The position numbers and the translations under genes were made by a program. Source: Rugalucina vietnamica (taxonomy: Eukaryota; Mollusca; Bivalvia; Lucinida; Lucinidae). From it: DNA of 64,000 bases. The stretch lies in contig OZ024877.1 of assembly GCA_964017185.1 (NCBI GenBank), positions 8,348,006 through 8,412,005 of the forward strand, given 5' to 3'. Positions within the stretch are counted from its first letter, which is position 1; each line of letters begins with the position of its first letter. This document shows positions 23,569-33,306 of this stretch, piece by piece. The notes beneath the pieces were generated by a model. That model ran no database searches and had not been told where the DNA came from. It saw only the letters and a program-made list of their open reading frames with translations.

Positions 23569-23644
23569 TTATGAAACTAAAGACAACTGTCGGTCGTACA
23601 ACTGATGTGTTTAGAAATAAGCATTTTAAAGAAATGAATCATAC

Positions 23645-23703
23645 CTTTCATGTAAAACAACCAAAAACAGAACTCCGGTAAATAACCAGTATAGTTTCGC
23701 CAT
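23645..23703 (-). CDS. Orphan Ly6 signal-peptide exon F
   Basis: ATG at 23703 opens 59 nt encoding MAKLYWLFTGVLFLVVLHE plus AG, then donor GTATGATT. It is the duplicate of exon E (8330-8388) and occupies the equivalent place upstream of gene B. Preservation of frame, phase and donor in both copies suggests use as an alternative first exon. Confidence 0.6.
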
Positions 23704-23931
23704 TTTCAAACTTTTTAAACCTCACTGTTTACTACTTAATTAAGATGTTTTTTTTATGAACTGAGGTTAGGTATGTGTGACGATATATTTATTTCAAAAT
23801 CATAAGTTGTGAAATATACACAGGGTACATGTAGACTACTATTGTGAAGCTAAGTTAAAAATGTTGAGTTTCAAAAGATGAAACCTGATATAGCAAAGCG
23901 TAGGTGTTTGACCAAATTATATCTAATTATA

Positions 23932-24166
23932 TGAGCCGCTGCATGAGAAAACCAACAATTTGGGTTCCGGCCAGGTCCGACACAAACCGGCCTGTACAAT
24001 CACAGAAGAATGTTAGAAGCTTGAAATTTCGGATTTAAGAAGAAGAGAGATTTACTATCCTTGTAGCGAAAACAAAGGCGCTGATCAGCTGTTCAGTTAC
24101 TGCACAGCTGATCTGCGTCTTTGTTTTCGCATTTGCAAATTGTTGGTTTTCTCATGCAGCGGCTCA
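23932..24166. mobile_element. TGA-MITE with TA target duplication
   Basis: Flanked by TA at 23930-23931 and 24167-24168, inverted orientation of the core. The duplicated locus near 8597-8610 lacks it, giving an approximate empty site. Confidence 0.85.
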
Positions 24167-24411
24167 TAAAATCTCACCTTTGACTACTTTCTGCATCCAC
24201 GTGACTATCACTGATTTTAATTACATGCAAACATCTGCCGTTTAAAAAATGGTACTTGTAGTTTGCATGATTAATATTGCATTTCTATCTAAGTTTGGAT
24301 TTTATCCTTTTTTGTTATAAACACAGTGATCGTTTGGTATGATCATCTGCAAAAAGGTAAAGGTCCTTCACCATACCAGTTATATGCTCAGCTGTTTATT
24401 ATTACGATCTA

Positions 24412-24646
24412 AATAGGTTTCATTACGAAAACTTGCACATGCAAAATAAAGAGAATTTTTTCAGCATTAAATATTGATAATTTCAGTGGAATAATTTTGA
24501 TAGGTTTGCTAGAAACATTGATTGTGGGTTCTAACGAGTACCCATAATCTATGGTTTGGATGAAAAATAAGGAAAATAGGACTGGTATACCCCTGCAAAC
24601 CCCAATTTTACTATATAAAAGTGTTGTTTTTTTTTTCAAGGACAAT
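24412..24646. mobile_element. TATA-FB fold-back element, diverged
   Basis: Ends CATTACGAAAACTTGCACATG and a degraded right terminus (AAGGACAATATG). The central palindrome is largely lost. Contains CTATATAAAAG near 24611. 24650-24920 shows no feature. Confidence 0.6.
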
Positions 24647-24924
24647 ATGTAAATAGGTTTTATGCAATACCTTTACCTATTCGCAGATTGCCAATATAAA
24701 GGACAACGTTCAAGATGTACTTATTTCAATTGCCCATTCATCTGTTAAAATACCACCTGCTGGACTCTTTCTGCTGTTATCTGTATACGAAGAGTATTTT
24801 GTGTTATGTAATAGACATAAGATGGTGATCATTTGAAGAAAAGCCCACATCATTGGATGTTTTTACCTGCATTTTAATCTTCTGTTCCGCTGCAGATGGT
24901 GTGGAGAGTGGAAAGTAAAAGAGT

Positions 24925-25045
24925 CGCCTCATCATGAGAAACCCAACAATCTACATATGCGAAAACAAAGCCGCAGATCAGCTTCGCGGTAACCAACACT
25001 TTTTTTTTCGCTACACAGATAGTACACTTCCTCTTCCTCCAAGAA
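24925..25045. mobile_element. TGA-MITE fragment
   Basis: GAGTCGCCTCATCATGAGAAACCC to the GATAGTACACTTCCTCTTCC stretch; right end missing. Confidence 0.65.
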
Positions 25046-25280
25046 AAGTGGTTCAAGTCAAACCATCCATACAAACCTTGGTTAAGATGGGTGGTTATAT
25101 TTGAAGCAATTTTCGGATGTCATGACGTTCTTATTTTAAGTAAAAGTCCCATAACATGGAGGCAACGACCCGACATGACCACAACTGTTGACTGGGACGT
25201 AGAGCGTCAGTGCAAACAAAACAAACAAGTGTAATCGAAGTGGACGTATGTTGCCAGAAAAGAATGTGTCCATATAGAAA

Positions 25281-25388
<108 letters not shown>

Positions 25389-25560
25389 AAAACAATAAAG
25401 CGTTTGTGAAAAAGGTCCTACTCCAGATCGTGTCAATTACCATCTTCCATTTTTCTACAATTTCCGCGCTTTAAAATATTATATGTAGCCAACGCCTTTG
25501 TTTCATAGACCATGCGTTTCTTCTACAGTCCAGTGAGGTACGTAGGCTCCGCTTTTCATA

Positions 25561-25989
25561 AGGTACAAGTAGGCAATGATCAGGAAAATACGCAATCAGA
25601 AAGAAATTCCCACTCCAAAACCGAGTGGGAAAAAGGTACAAGTAGGCAAAGATCAGGAAAAGGCGCAATCAGAAAAAGATTCCCACTCCAAAAACCGAGG
25701 TGGGAAAAAACCAAACTAACAATCAGGTACTGATACCATGAAACATATCGTAAGCCGAATGAGCAGCTATTTTCCCAATAGGTGGCCACTCAGTTACCTT
25801 AACTTAACTAAAAATATGAAAACATACATAAGGCGCCAACAGCACAAAAAATTTTTATACACCAAAACATAAAACAAAAAGAACCACCACAGAAGTATCG
25901 ACTTGGAACGATCAGTAACCCAAAGTTACTGGCGGGCTTAAACCGATTTTACATGGCCATAACCTCACCCTCAGCTTCCGCAGTGGTTC
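25561..25989 (-). mobile_element. NAI 3'-UTR fragments, tandem
   Basis: A short copy of the 3' tip (25561-25636) followed directly by a longer copy (25637-25989), both starting at GGTACAAGTAGGCAA. Such tandem stacking is described for Penelope-like elements. Confidence 0.8.
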
Positions 25990-26054
25990 AGTGATATACA
26001 AGAAATAAGAAAAAACATATTAAGAAAATACTAAACATAGATACCAACGTTTAA

Positions 26055-26310
26055 CATGAATAACGGAAAGCAGGGTGAGCAGCTATTGAAGGTATTAGGT
26101 GGTCACAGTGCTAGCTTGGACAGAACAAGTAAAATGCAGAGGGCTAAGTGAACAGCCAAATTATAATCGGGTGGCCACAAAGCCATGCAACATAAAACTG
26201 GTAATCGGGATAACTTTGATAAGTGTGAACCACAACAGTAGTACCGCCTTGGAACGGTCAGTTATAAATAACTGGGGGGCTTAAAAAATAACTAAATTGA
26301 CAATAAGGTA
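26055..26310 (-). mobile_element. Strongly diverged NAI 3'-UTR variant
   Basis: Keeps the order of UTR landmarks (GCAGCTATTG, GGTGGTCACAG, GAACCACAACAGTAG, TTGGAACGGTCA). The hairpin is CAGTTAT-AA-ATAACTG at 26259-26274, with fully exchanged pairs. Confidence 0.6.
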
Positions 26311-26900
26311 CTTAAATCGTCTTAAAGAACCTGAAATTTGTTTAGTCTTTCGTTGGTGCAAATGTTTGGTATGTAAGTTCTCGTTTTTGTTCATCCTACT
26401 TACAATCCTGTCATAATCTTAACTTAATTCTGGTGTTTTGGCTGCTCTTCTTTATCTATACGTACCTTAGATATGTAATAACACCAACATTGGTTATAAG
26501 TCACCAATTTCAGTTTTAGCACTTTGAAAAGGTCGCGTGATCCTTTGTCAAATCGAACTGTTTAAAAACTAATCGGACCTATCCTGTGTCGTGGCAATAT
26601 TTCGTACGTAATCTCCAAAACTTGTGATCGCAGACTTCGTACGGCTGTCGCAAGGCTGATGTAAAACAGGCATAGCACTATGAATGAGTATGCCTTGATT
26701 GCCAAAGTGCTACAAAATGATCATACTGACGAAGATCTTAAAAAAAATGAAACACATACGGTGAACGGACGCCAGACATATTATCTTGGGAGATCTCGGC
26801 ATGCTTCGACATTGGAAAATAACACGGTACTAATATTTATTACTTTCGAAGATCCGCCAAACGTGCCCATGTGTTTAACCCCATACTCACCACTGTCAGA

Positions 26901-27723
26901 TACTAAAAGAATCTATGATAGGGTTGAGGCCGAGACAAGGAAATCTCAGGAAAGTTTTCAGATTATTCAAGACTCATCCGAGGCTCTGCCGAGGATGAGA
27001 CTCGAATAATCTGAAAACGAGCCTGAGATTTCCTTGTTGAGGCTCCAACACCATCATTGATTATTTTTCTCACCCACCTTTTAAAACATTTTGACTCTGA
27101 ATAGGCTTCAAGTTCTGTTCAGGCAGCCATTTTGTTTGAACATAAAACAATATGCAAATTAACCAGTAACACAAATAAAATAATTTTGTATTTGCACTCA
27201 CCTTACAAAAATATTAAATCATTATTTTGTTTTATTCACAAAATTCCCTACAAAATTATTTTTTTAGATTTTTATGAGAGCAGCAGACTACAATTACTCT
27301 TGATATCTTCCTGAAATTAACACCTGCTAGGCTATTTTTGTCTCTGACAGTTGACACCAAGCTCATCACTTCCTTATATGGAAGTAAGCATGAGGTGTAC
27401 ATTTCTATTAGCTAAATATAGAAATGATTGACATTTTGAGACAGCTAAAATTGTACTAGTACTGAGACAGAAATTTCTCACCCACCAGACAAGCATATCC
27501 CTTTGTGTGCCTGTCTGAGATATTTCTGTCTCAGTACTAGCACAATTTTAGCTGTCTCAAAGTGTCAATCATTTCTGTATTTAGCAAATAGAAATGTACA
27601 CCTCATGCTTACTTCCATATAAGGGAGTGATGAGCTAGGTGTCAACTGTCAGAGACAAAAATAGCCTAGCAGGTGTTAATTTCAGAAAATATCGAGAGTA
27701 ATTGTAGTCTGCTGCTCTCATAA

Positions 27724-27774
<51 letters not shown>

Positions 27775-28165
27775 CCAGGAGTTTTGTGAATAAAGAAAAA
27801 TGATGATTTAATATTTTTGTAAGGAGAGTGCAAAAACAAAATTAGTTTTATTTGTTTCATTGGCTAATTTGCATATTGTTTTATTTCCAAACAAAATGGC
27901 TGCCTGAACAGAACTTGAATGCTATTCAGAGTCAAAATTTTTTAAAAGGTGGGTGAGAAAAATAATCAATGATGGTGTTGAAGCCTCAACAAGGAAATCT
28001 CAGGCTTGTTTTCAGATTATTCAAGTCTCATCCGCGGCAGAGCCTCGGATGAGACTTGGATAATCTGAAAACTTGCCTGAGATTTCCTTGTCTCGGCCTC
28101 AACCCCATCATAGATTCTTTTAATCTCAGACAGGTACACAAAGGGATATGCTTGTCTGGTGGGTG
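26901..28165. mobile_element. 1.26-kb fold-back palindrome
   Basis: Two arms of about 620 bp, inverted around 27515. Landmarks in both arms include AGAATCTATGAT at the outside, the CTCATCCGAGGCTCTGCCG hairpin, GGCAGCCATTTTGTTTG, GTCTGCTGCTCTCATAA and CACCTCATGCTTACTTCC towards the centre. Each arm contains its own palindrome (26938-27030 and 27990-28090). The central segment ACAAGCATATCCCTTTGTGT recurs inverted at the right end (28130-28160). A 43-bp poly(A) (27729-27771) interrupts only the right arm. No coding sequence. Fold-back class transposon is the simplest reading. Confidence 0.75.
27729..27771. repeat. Poly(A) tract
   Basis: About 43 A residues inside the right arm of the fold-back; the left arm has only TTATTTTTTTAG here, so it expanded after the palindrome formed. 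Confidence 0.95.
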
Positions 28166-28174
28166 AAAATCATC

Positions 28175-28445
28175 ACGAAAACACGTCCGTGTGAAGTATA
28201 TCCCCCCTGAACCCTACTTTTATATAGTAGAACTGGGGTAAGCAGGGTACCTATTTCTCTTATCTTTGCTCCAAAACATAGATTGTGGGTACTCGTTAGA
28301 ACCGCCTTGTCGAGGCGGTTTTAACGCGTACCCATAATCTATGTTTTGAGCAAAAATAATAAAAAATATCTCTTATTTTTTTCAGCTGAAAATTTTCAAT
28401 TTTTACGACAAAAATCTTTGAATATTGCATGGGCAAGTTTTCGTA
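28175..28445. mobile_element. TATA-FB fold-back element (reverse)
   Basis: Left end ACGAAAACACGTCCGTG, right end GCATGGGCAAGTTTTCG. Centre GAACCGCCTTGTCGAGGCGG. TATA motif in reverse near 28210-28220. Confidence 0.7.
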
Positions 28446-28469
28446 ATGTAAATTGCAGTATTCTATTCT

Positions 28470-28620
28470 TGTTCATAAAGGGTCACTGGTGTGGGTTCAT
28501 AACCCGAAATTGCGCAATATGGCCCATACTATTTCCTTTTGAATGTCTTCACTGCTTCGAAGGGATCAACTTTAAAATTTTATCTCTCTTCGCCCGAAAT
28601 CAAAGTTATATATTTTTTTA
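28470..28620. mobile_element. GGC repeat copy
   Basis: GGGTCACTGGTGTGGGTTCA, CCCGAAATTGCGCAATATGG and CACTGCTTCGAAGGGATCAA match the other copies. It ends about 70 bp before the TATA box of Ly6 gene C. Confidence 0.55.
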
Positions 28621-28691
28621 GTATATTTTTCAAGGTCCTATTATTTTTTATGTTGTTATGAAAATTTGAAATTTGAAATTTAATGCCAAAC

Positions 28692-28702
28692 TATATAAAT
28701 AG
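28692..28702 (+). promoter_or_regulatory. TATA box of Ly6 gene C
   Basis: CTATATAAATA lies about 70 bp before the ATG at 28769 and is followed by GTTTCAACG. The same TATA plus GTTTCAAC block precedes orphan exon H, so it is conserved between paralogous promoters. Confidence 0.6.
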
Positions 28703-28768
28703 TTTCAACGACGCCTATTTATCATTTTAACATTTTTGCGAGTGCGATTGTATCTAAACGCAGCAGTC

Positions 28769-29839
28769 ATGGTATGGACAAAATGGATGTTTGCCGCCAT
28801 TTTTACTGTTGCTTTTGGATATGCAAGGTATGTGAGTTTAGAACATCTTCTAAGCCTGTCAGGATATCAAAAGAGTCATACATGTACAACAGAAAAATGT
28901 AGAAAAATATAAAGATAACGAGGTCGTTTTTGTCGTAATATTATATGTCGTAGTAAATAAGTATAATCAAGATTGTTTCAGTTAGTAAAAACATATTTAT
29001 TCTTTAGTTATAAATTCACAATATCATATACAAAGAATACAAGATATACTTAAACCGGTTTTTCAGGACCCTAACATCGTCATCAGCTTCTGCAGTGGCT
29101 CACGACAATTAGTTGGTTGTTCGGTCGTCGTGGTGAATCTCTACCTTTTCAATGAATCATCACGGACAAACACACCATGAGGAATCAAAATCGAGGACTC
29201 CAGATATAATATGCTGTCCGGCAATTAGAGATAACTGAAAATCTGGAGCAAAAGAAAAGTACTAGTTGAATCACGGTGGGTCAAGCAACAGACAAGAAGT
29301 TCCGACTCGAACCAACTAAAATGACTCTAGTTTAAGAGGGTACCATCATAGAATTGGACATTCGACCCACCGGTGTGCTTTTTTAAAAGGAAGCACATTT
29401 ATCAATCGTGCTTGGGTTTTAAAAAAGTTAACATGCATTTCATAATACTGTGCCAATTTTCACTTTTAATCTTAAAATTTATTTCATTGAATCTTATAAG
29501 ATTATTAATCTCAAGTTACAATCTTAAGTGTACCAACTCCTTGTTTTAATAATGACCTCATTCTAACTCAACCATGTGTATTCACAACCCCGCCAATTTT
29601 GAATACAACTGATTAATTATTTAATTTACGATGCTTTTAAATGTTTTAGGCTCACACTCAAATGATTCATATGCTTAGATCGTAAATATTTGTTTTGTAA
29701 TGGATTGAATATGCATGTGTTTTAAGTACGTATGTATGTTTATGAATATATGTTTTATGTATGTTTCATGTTTTAGAGAGGATTGTATGTTAGATAAGTT
29801 CCTGTTTGTACTTAATATGTAATCCTCTCAAAATAAAGA

Positions 29840-29882
<43 letters not shown>

Positions 29883-31453
29883 TTGAGCAAAAATAATAAA
29901 AAATAATTATTCATTCCTTATAATTCCAACTTTGTCTCGTTACACGGCATTTGTTTACATTGTTTTGAATTTTTCTAGCCAGCGGAAGGAAAATAGAGCA
30001 AAACGGATTTTCATGAGGCAGCCATCTTGAAAATTTCCAAAGCATAGAACTCACTTCTCGCAATTAATAGAAGCTATATCTGGCCTGTAAAAGCGGGAGC
30101 TTTAAAACATCTCCCCTTCATTCAAAATTGTTCTTTTGGGAGACAATATCGCCGTCTGGACCGACAGAAAGACATGTCGATTTTGAACTGGGGCTCGAAA
30201 CATTAGAAATTCAAACGTCAAGTTTCAACACACAACAAGAAAATTAAAACACTTACCGTACGATGTTCTGTTAACAGAAAAAGCGCCCATGTTAATAAAA
30301 ATTCCAAATATTCATTTCGACGCCTTCAAAACGCGTTCTTCCATTGTTTTTATGACGTTTAGATTTGGTGATGTCAACGTTTCTTCGAAGAAACGTCACG
30401 TAATCACGTACCGTCGCGCCGTTTTTAAGGTGAAAACTGAGTATTCTTACGCATTGCTTTTATCGGAGTATAAAGTCTTCAAAACAACCAATCAGAATGT
30501 AGGAAATTAGTAAAGTTGGAATTATAAAGCTATATCCTCCACGTTTGTAACGTATAATGACGTAACGTTTGTAACGTTCTTTTTGTTTTATGTCTTGGTG
30601 TTTAAAATTTTTTTGTGCTGTTGGCGCATTATGTATGTTTTCATATTTTTAGTTAAGTAAAGGTAACTGAGTGGCCACCTATTGGGAAAATAGCTGCTCA
30701 TTCGGCTTACGATATGTTTCATGGTATAAGTACCTGATTGTTAGTTTGGGTTTTTTCCCACCTCGGTTTTTGGAGTGGGAATCTTTTTCTGATTGCTTCT
30801 TTTCCTGATCTTTGCCTACTTGTACCTTTTTCTAACTGATGTGATAATTCCTGTAAGTTTCTTGAATTTGTAAAATTTGGAAATCAATTCATATTGTCTG
30901 CAGGGGGCCAGTAATAGCATAGTCTAAGAATGTACGAGTGTGTGTATTGTGTTTTCAGTTATGGTTTGGAATGCTATCAGTGTGTGTATTGTGATGATCC
31001 ATTCAAGCTGGGAGAGGCCAATATTGTGAACTGTTCTGGATCGTGTGAGAAGGCAAAACGGAATGGCAGTAAGTGACATTATTTTATTAACCTACAGGTT
31101 ATTATACAGCTGTATTTGTTTTTGCCATTTCTTCATAACAATTATCCTGACCAGACTAGGTTGAAAACTAATCAGTCAAAACTCGTCGAAAAACGCACAT
31201 GAAATTTTCGCAATTATATTTTTGCAGATTAAAAGTCCTTATCGTATTTCTTTTATTTACAGAAACTGTGCGACTTTGTTCCCCAGACTACGTAGATGAT
31301 AACTGTATCTTTCACATAAGTCAACAGACATTGAGAACACGAAACGCATGTGCCTGTAATAAAGATTTGTGCAACAGAGGTCGCTCCAGCAAAAAGGCGA
31401 GATATATGTACATTATGTTTTGCGTGATTATGGTTTTGTTTATAATTTCTTGA
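28769..31453 (+). CDS. Ly6/uPAR-domain protein C, GPI-type (3 exons)
   Basis: Only plus-strand complete member of the cluster. Exons: 28769-28827 (signal peptide MVWTKWMFAAIFTVAFGYA, donor GTATGTGAG), 30959-31068 (acceptor GTTTTCAG; ECYQCVYCDDPFKLGEAN onward, donor GTAAGT) and 31263-31453 (acceptor TTATTTACAG; VRLCSPDYVDDNC, then ACACNKDLCNRG). The joined 360 nt encode 119 residues with ten LU cysteines and a C-terminal hydrophobic stretch (YMYIMFCVIMVLFIIS) preceded by basic residues, a likely GPI signal. Closest in sequence to gene D. Intron 1 (2.1 kb) contains Naiad fragments and a microsatellite. A TATA box lies at 28692. Function beyond a surface LU protein is unknown. Confidence 0.85.
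29050..29440 (-). mobile_element. NAI 3'-UTR/coding-end fragment
   Basis: Reverse-complement match from TAAACCGGTTTTTCAGGACC through GAAACTCTGG-type UTR landmarks (GTGGGTCAAGCAACAGACAAG) to the ACCCACCGGTGTG that corresponds to the polymerase C-terminus (CTPVGR). In intron 1 of Ly6 gene C. Confidence 0.75.
29841..29882. repeat. (ATT)n microsatellite
   Basis: About 14 ATT units after CAAAATAAAGACATT, an AATAAA-like context suggesting a retroelement tail. 29890-30560 (intron) shows no recognised element. Confidence 0.9.
30571..30828 (+). mobile_element. NAI 3'-UTR fragment
   Basis: From TTCTTTTTGTTTTATGTCTTGG to GCCTACTTGTACC, plus orientation, 130 bp before exon 2 of Ly6 gene C. Confidence 0.85.
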
Positions 31454-31794
31454 AAAAAGTCATTGATTTTCTTTCACAGATAAGTACATTTGTTGTTGTA
31501 AATATCATGGTATTGAGCTATATTGGTAATAGACCAAATCTGAAATTTTGTGTTCTGTATCACCCTCAGGAAGAGAATTTTCATGGTAGCAAGTAAATGT
31601 ATCTTCCTGTGGGCGGTACAAAATTAAAAATGGAAAAAAGTAAAACAAATATTTTAAAAAAAGAAATAAGAATCTCTACGTTGAGTCCAGAGCAGTAGGG
31701 AAGGCGTCAAACAACTATTCCATTGTTTCCAGCTTTGTTCGCTGTCCAGAGCCGTGACAATTGTTCATTACTTTTTATTTAAATTCAGTTTTAC

Positions 31795-31994
31795 GTCCCT
31801 TTCAAGATTATTTCAGCTCCTATGAGACGGGCAAATAAGTAGGTGGGCGAAAACGGGAGAACCCCGAGAAAAACAACCTGGCACACCCGCAAGCAGAACA
31901 TGGCGTGTCTCACATGTGGCCAGAGTGGGGATCGAACCCACACACAGCGGTGAGATGATCGAGTGATTAAGAAACAGCGCTCGGCCACTGGGGC
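31795..31994 (-). mobile_element. tRNA-derived SINE
   Basis: Read on the minus strand the head is tRNA-like. The A box is AGTGGCCGAGCG (complement of 31976-31987) and the B box is GGGTTCGATCCCC (complement of 31926-31938), with spacing of a Ser/Leu-type tRNA. The acceptor stem does not pair, so it is not a tRNA gene. The body ends in a tail CTTGAAAGGGACGTAAAACTG. A second copy is 15941-16105. Confidence 0.7.
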
Positions 31995-32194
31995 TGTTGT
32001 TCATAAACAGAAAAAAGTTCAGGTTTAGGCGGTTTTCGTGGGAATGTCGTTGTTGCACTTTGTATATATACTCAGTGGCTGGCAGCGCCAAAGATGATAT
32101 AAATTTGCACGTGACAGCGGTAACCCATGGTAGATGCGTGGTTTCGAAGCGAAGAAAGCAATTTAATGATGGAAGTTATTGTTTACATACAGAA

Positions 32195-32340
32195 AGATTT
32201 AAATTCAGATTTTTAGCTTTCACTGGATGATGAAAACATTACGTTGTTTTACTATCTAAGAAGCTAAAAATCTCATTGTCACTGAAGCTGTTTATGTAAT
32301 TCATCATCTAGTGAAAGCCAAAAATTTAAATAACAATATT
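32195..32340. repeat. Palindromic repeat, MITE-like
   Basis: ATTTAAATTC-TTTTTAGCTTTCACTGGATGATGAA on the left is mirrored by TTCATCATCTAGTGAAAGCC and TTTAAAT on the right. Non-coding. No target duplication established. Confidence 0.5.
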
Positions 32341-32439
32341 TATATTTAGATCTTATATAATTACTCAAGTATCATTTTCATTCCCCATACCGTCACTGAT
32401 TTTTCGAACTGCCTTTGATGTAGGATATTCTACCAGAAA

Positions 32440-32653
32440 TGAGCCGCCACATGGGAAAACCAACAAGCAGCATAGGCGAAAACAAAGGCGCAGAAGCTTA
32501 TCAGCGCCTTTGTTTTCGCTACACGGATAGTATACTTCCTCTTCTTCTTAAATCTGAAATTTCAAGCTTCTAGCCTGCTTCTTTGACTGCCCAGGCCGGT
32601 TTGTGTCAGACCTGATCGGAAACCACATTGTTGGTTTTTCCACGAGGCGGCTC
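32440..32653. mobile_element. TGA-MITE, full-length
   Basis: TGAGCCGCCACATGGGAAAA and TTTTTCCACGAGGCGGCTCG at the ends; shortened central palindrome. 32660-33300 holds no further feature and contains the 3' flank of the FN3 gene. Confidence 0.8.
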
Positions 32654-33306
32654 GTTTATTGGGGGTGATCATAGCAGAGAAGCAAAATATAGTTATGTCC
32701 CTTTAACCTAGTCGTCGAACAGCCAAAACGAAAAATTTCATACCTAACGCCACAGCGATACGCAACGGGCGTCACACCAACATGATATAATAAGCTACAT
32801 GTACATAATTCGTTGGCGGTGACGTCGCTCCCACCCATAGACATGGCATACATCACATAAATGTAAATACAGCCGCACAAGATAGTGTATACTGTGAAGG
32901 TAGCATATGATAAAAATGCATTAAAATTCCGAATGCGCAGGCGAACCTGAACCATTTTTTTCACTATAGGGAGTCGTAGTCCGTGTTGCCTTACGATCGA
33001 GAGCTCGTCACAGTCGAACTGTACAAAAGTTGGTTCCTTTAAATTATTTGACCATCACAATTGTTGTTAAAGTTATCCAATTAAGAATATATTCTGTCTG
33101 TGTTAAAGTAAAAATATTGAAAATGAATTAATTAGGTAAACGACATCTCAGTTCTATTTTATCGTACATTTCCTGATTTCAGTTCAGTCCGAAATATTAT
33201 CTTTGTAGACAAATTATAACTTACAAGGAATTTGTCTCTCGACAATGGCTATCAGAGTCTGCAAATAACAACATAATGGTTTCCTCCAACAAGTCGGTCT
33301 TCGATT

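Noticed and set aside
26680-27009. 109-codon plus-strand frame MNEYALIAKV
   Set aside because: Its second half is the fold-back arm and its first half has no recognisable domain or neighbours; no splice or promoter support.
31919-31994. tRNA-Ser/Leu gene
   Set aside because: A and B boxes are present but the acceptor stem does not pair and the sequence continues into a SINE body found also at 15941-16105.
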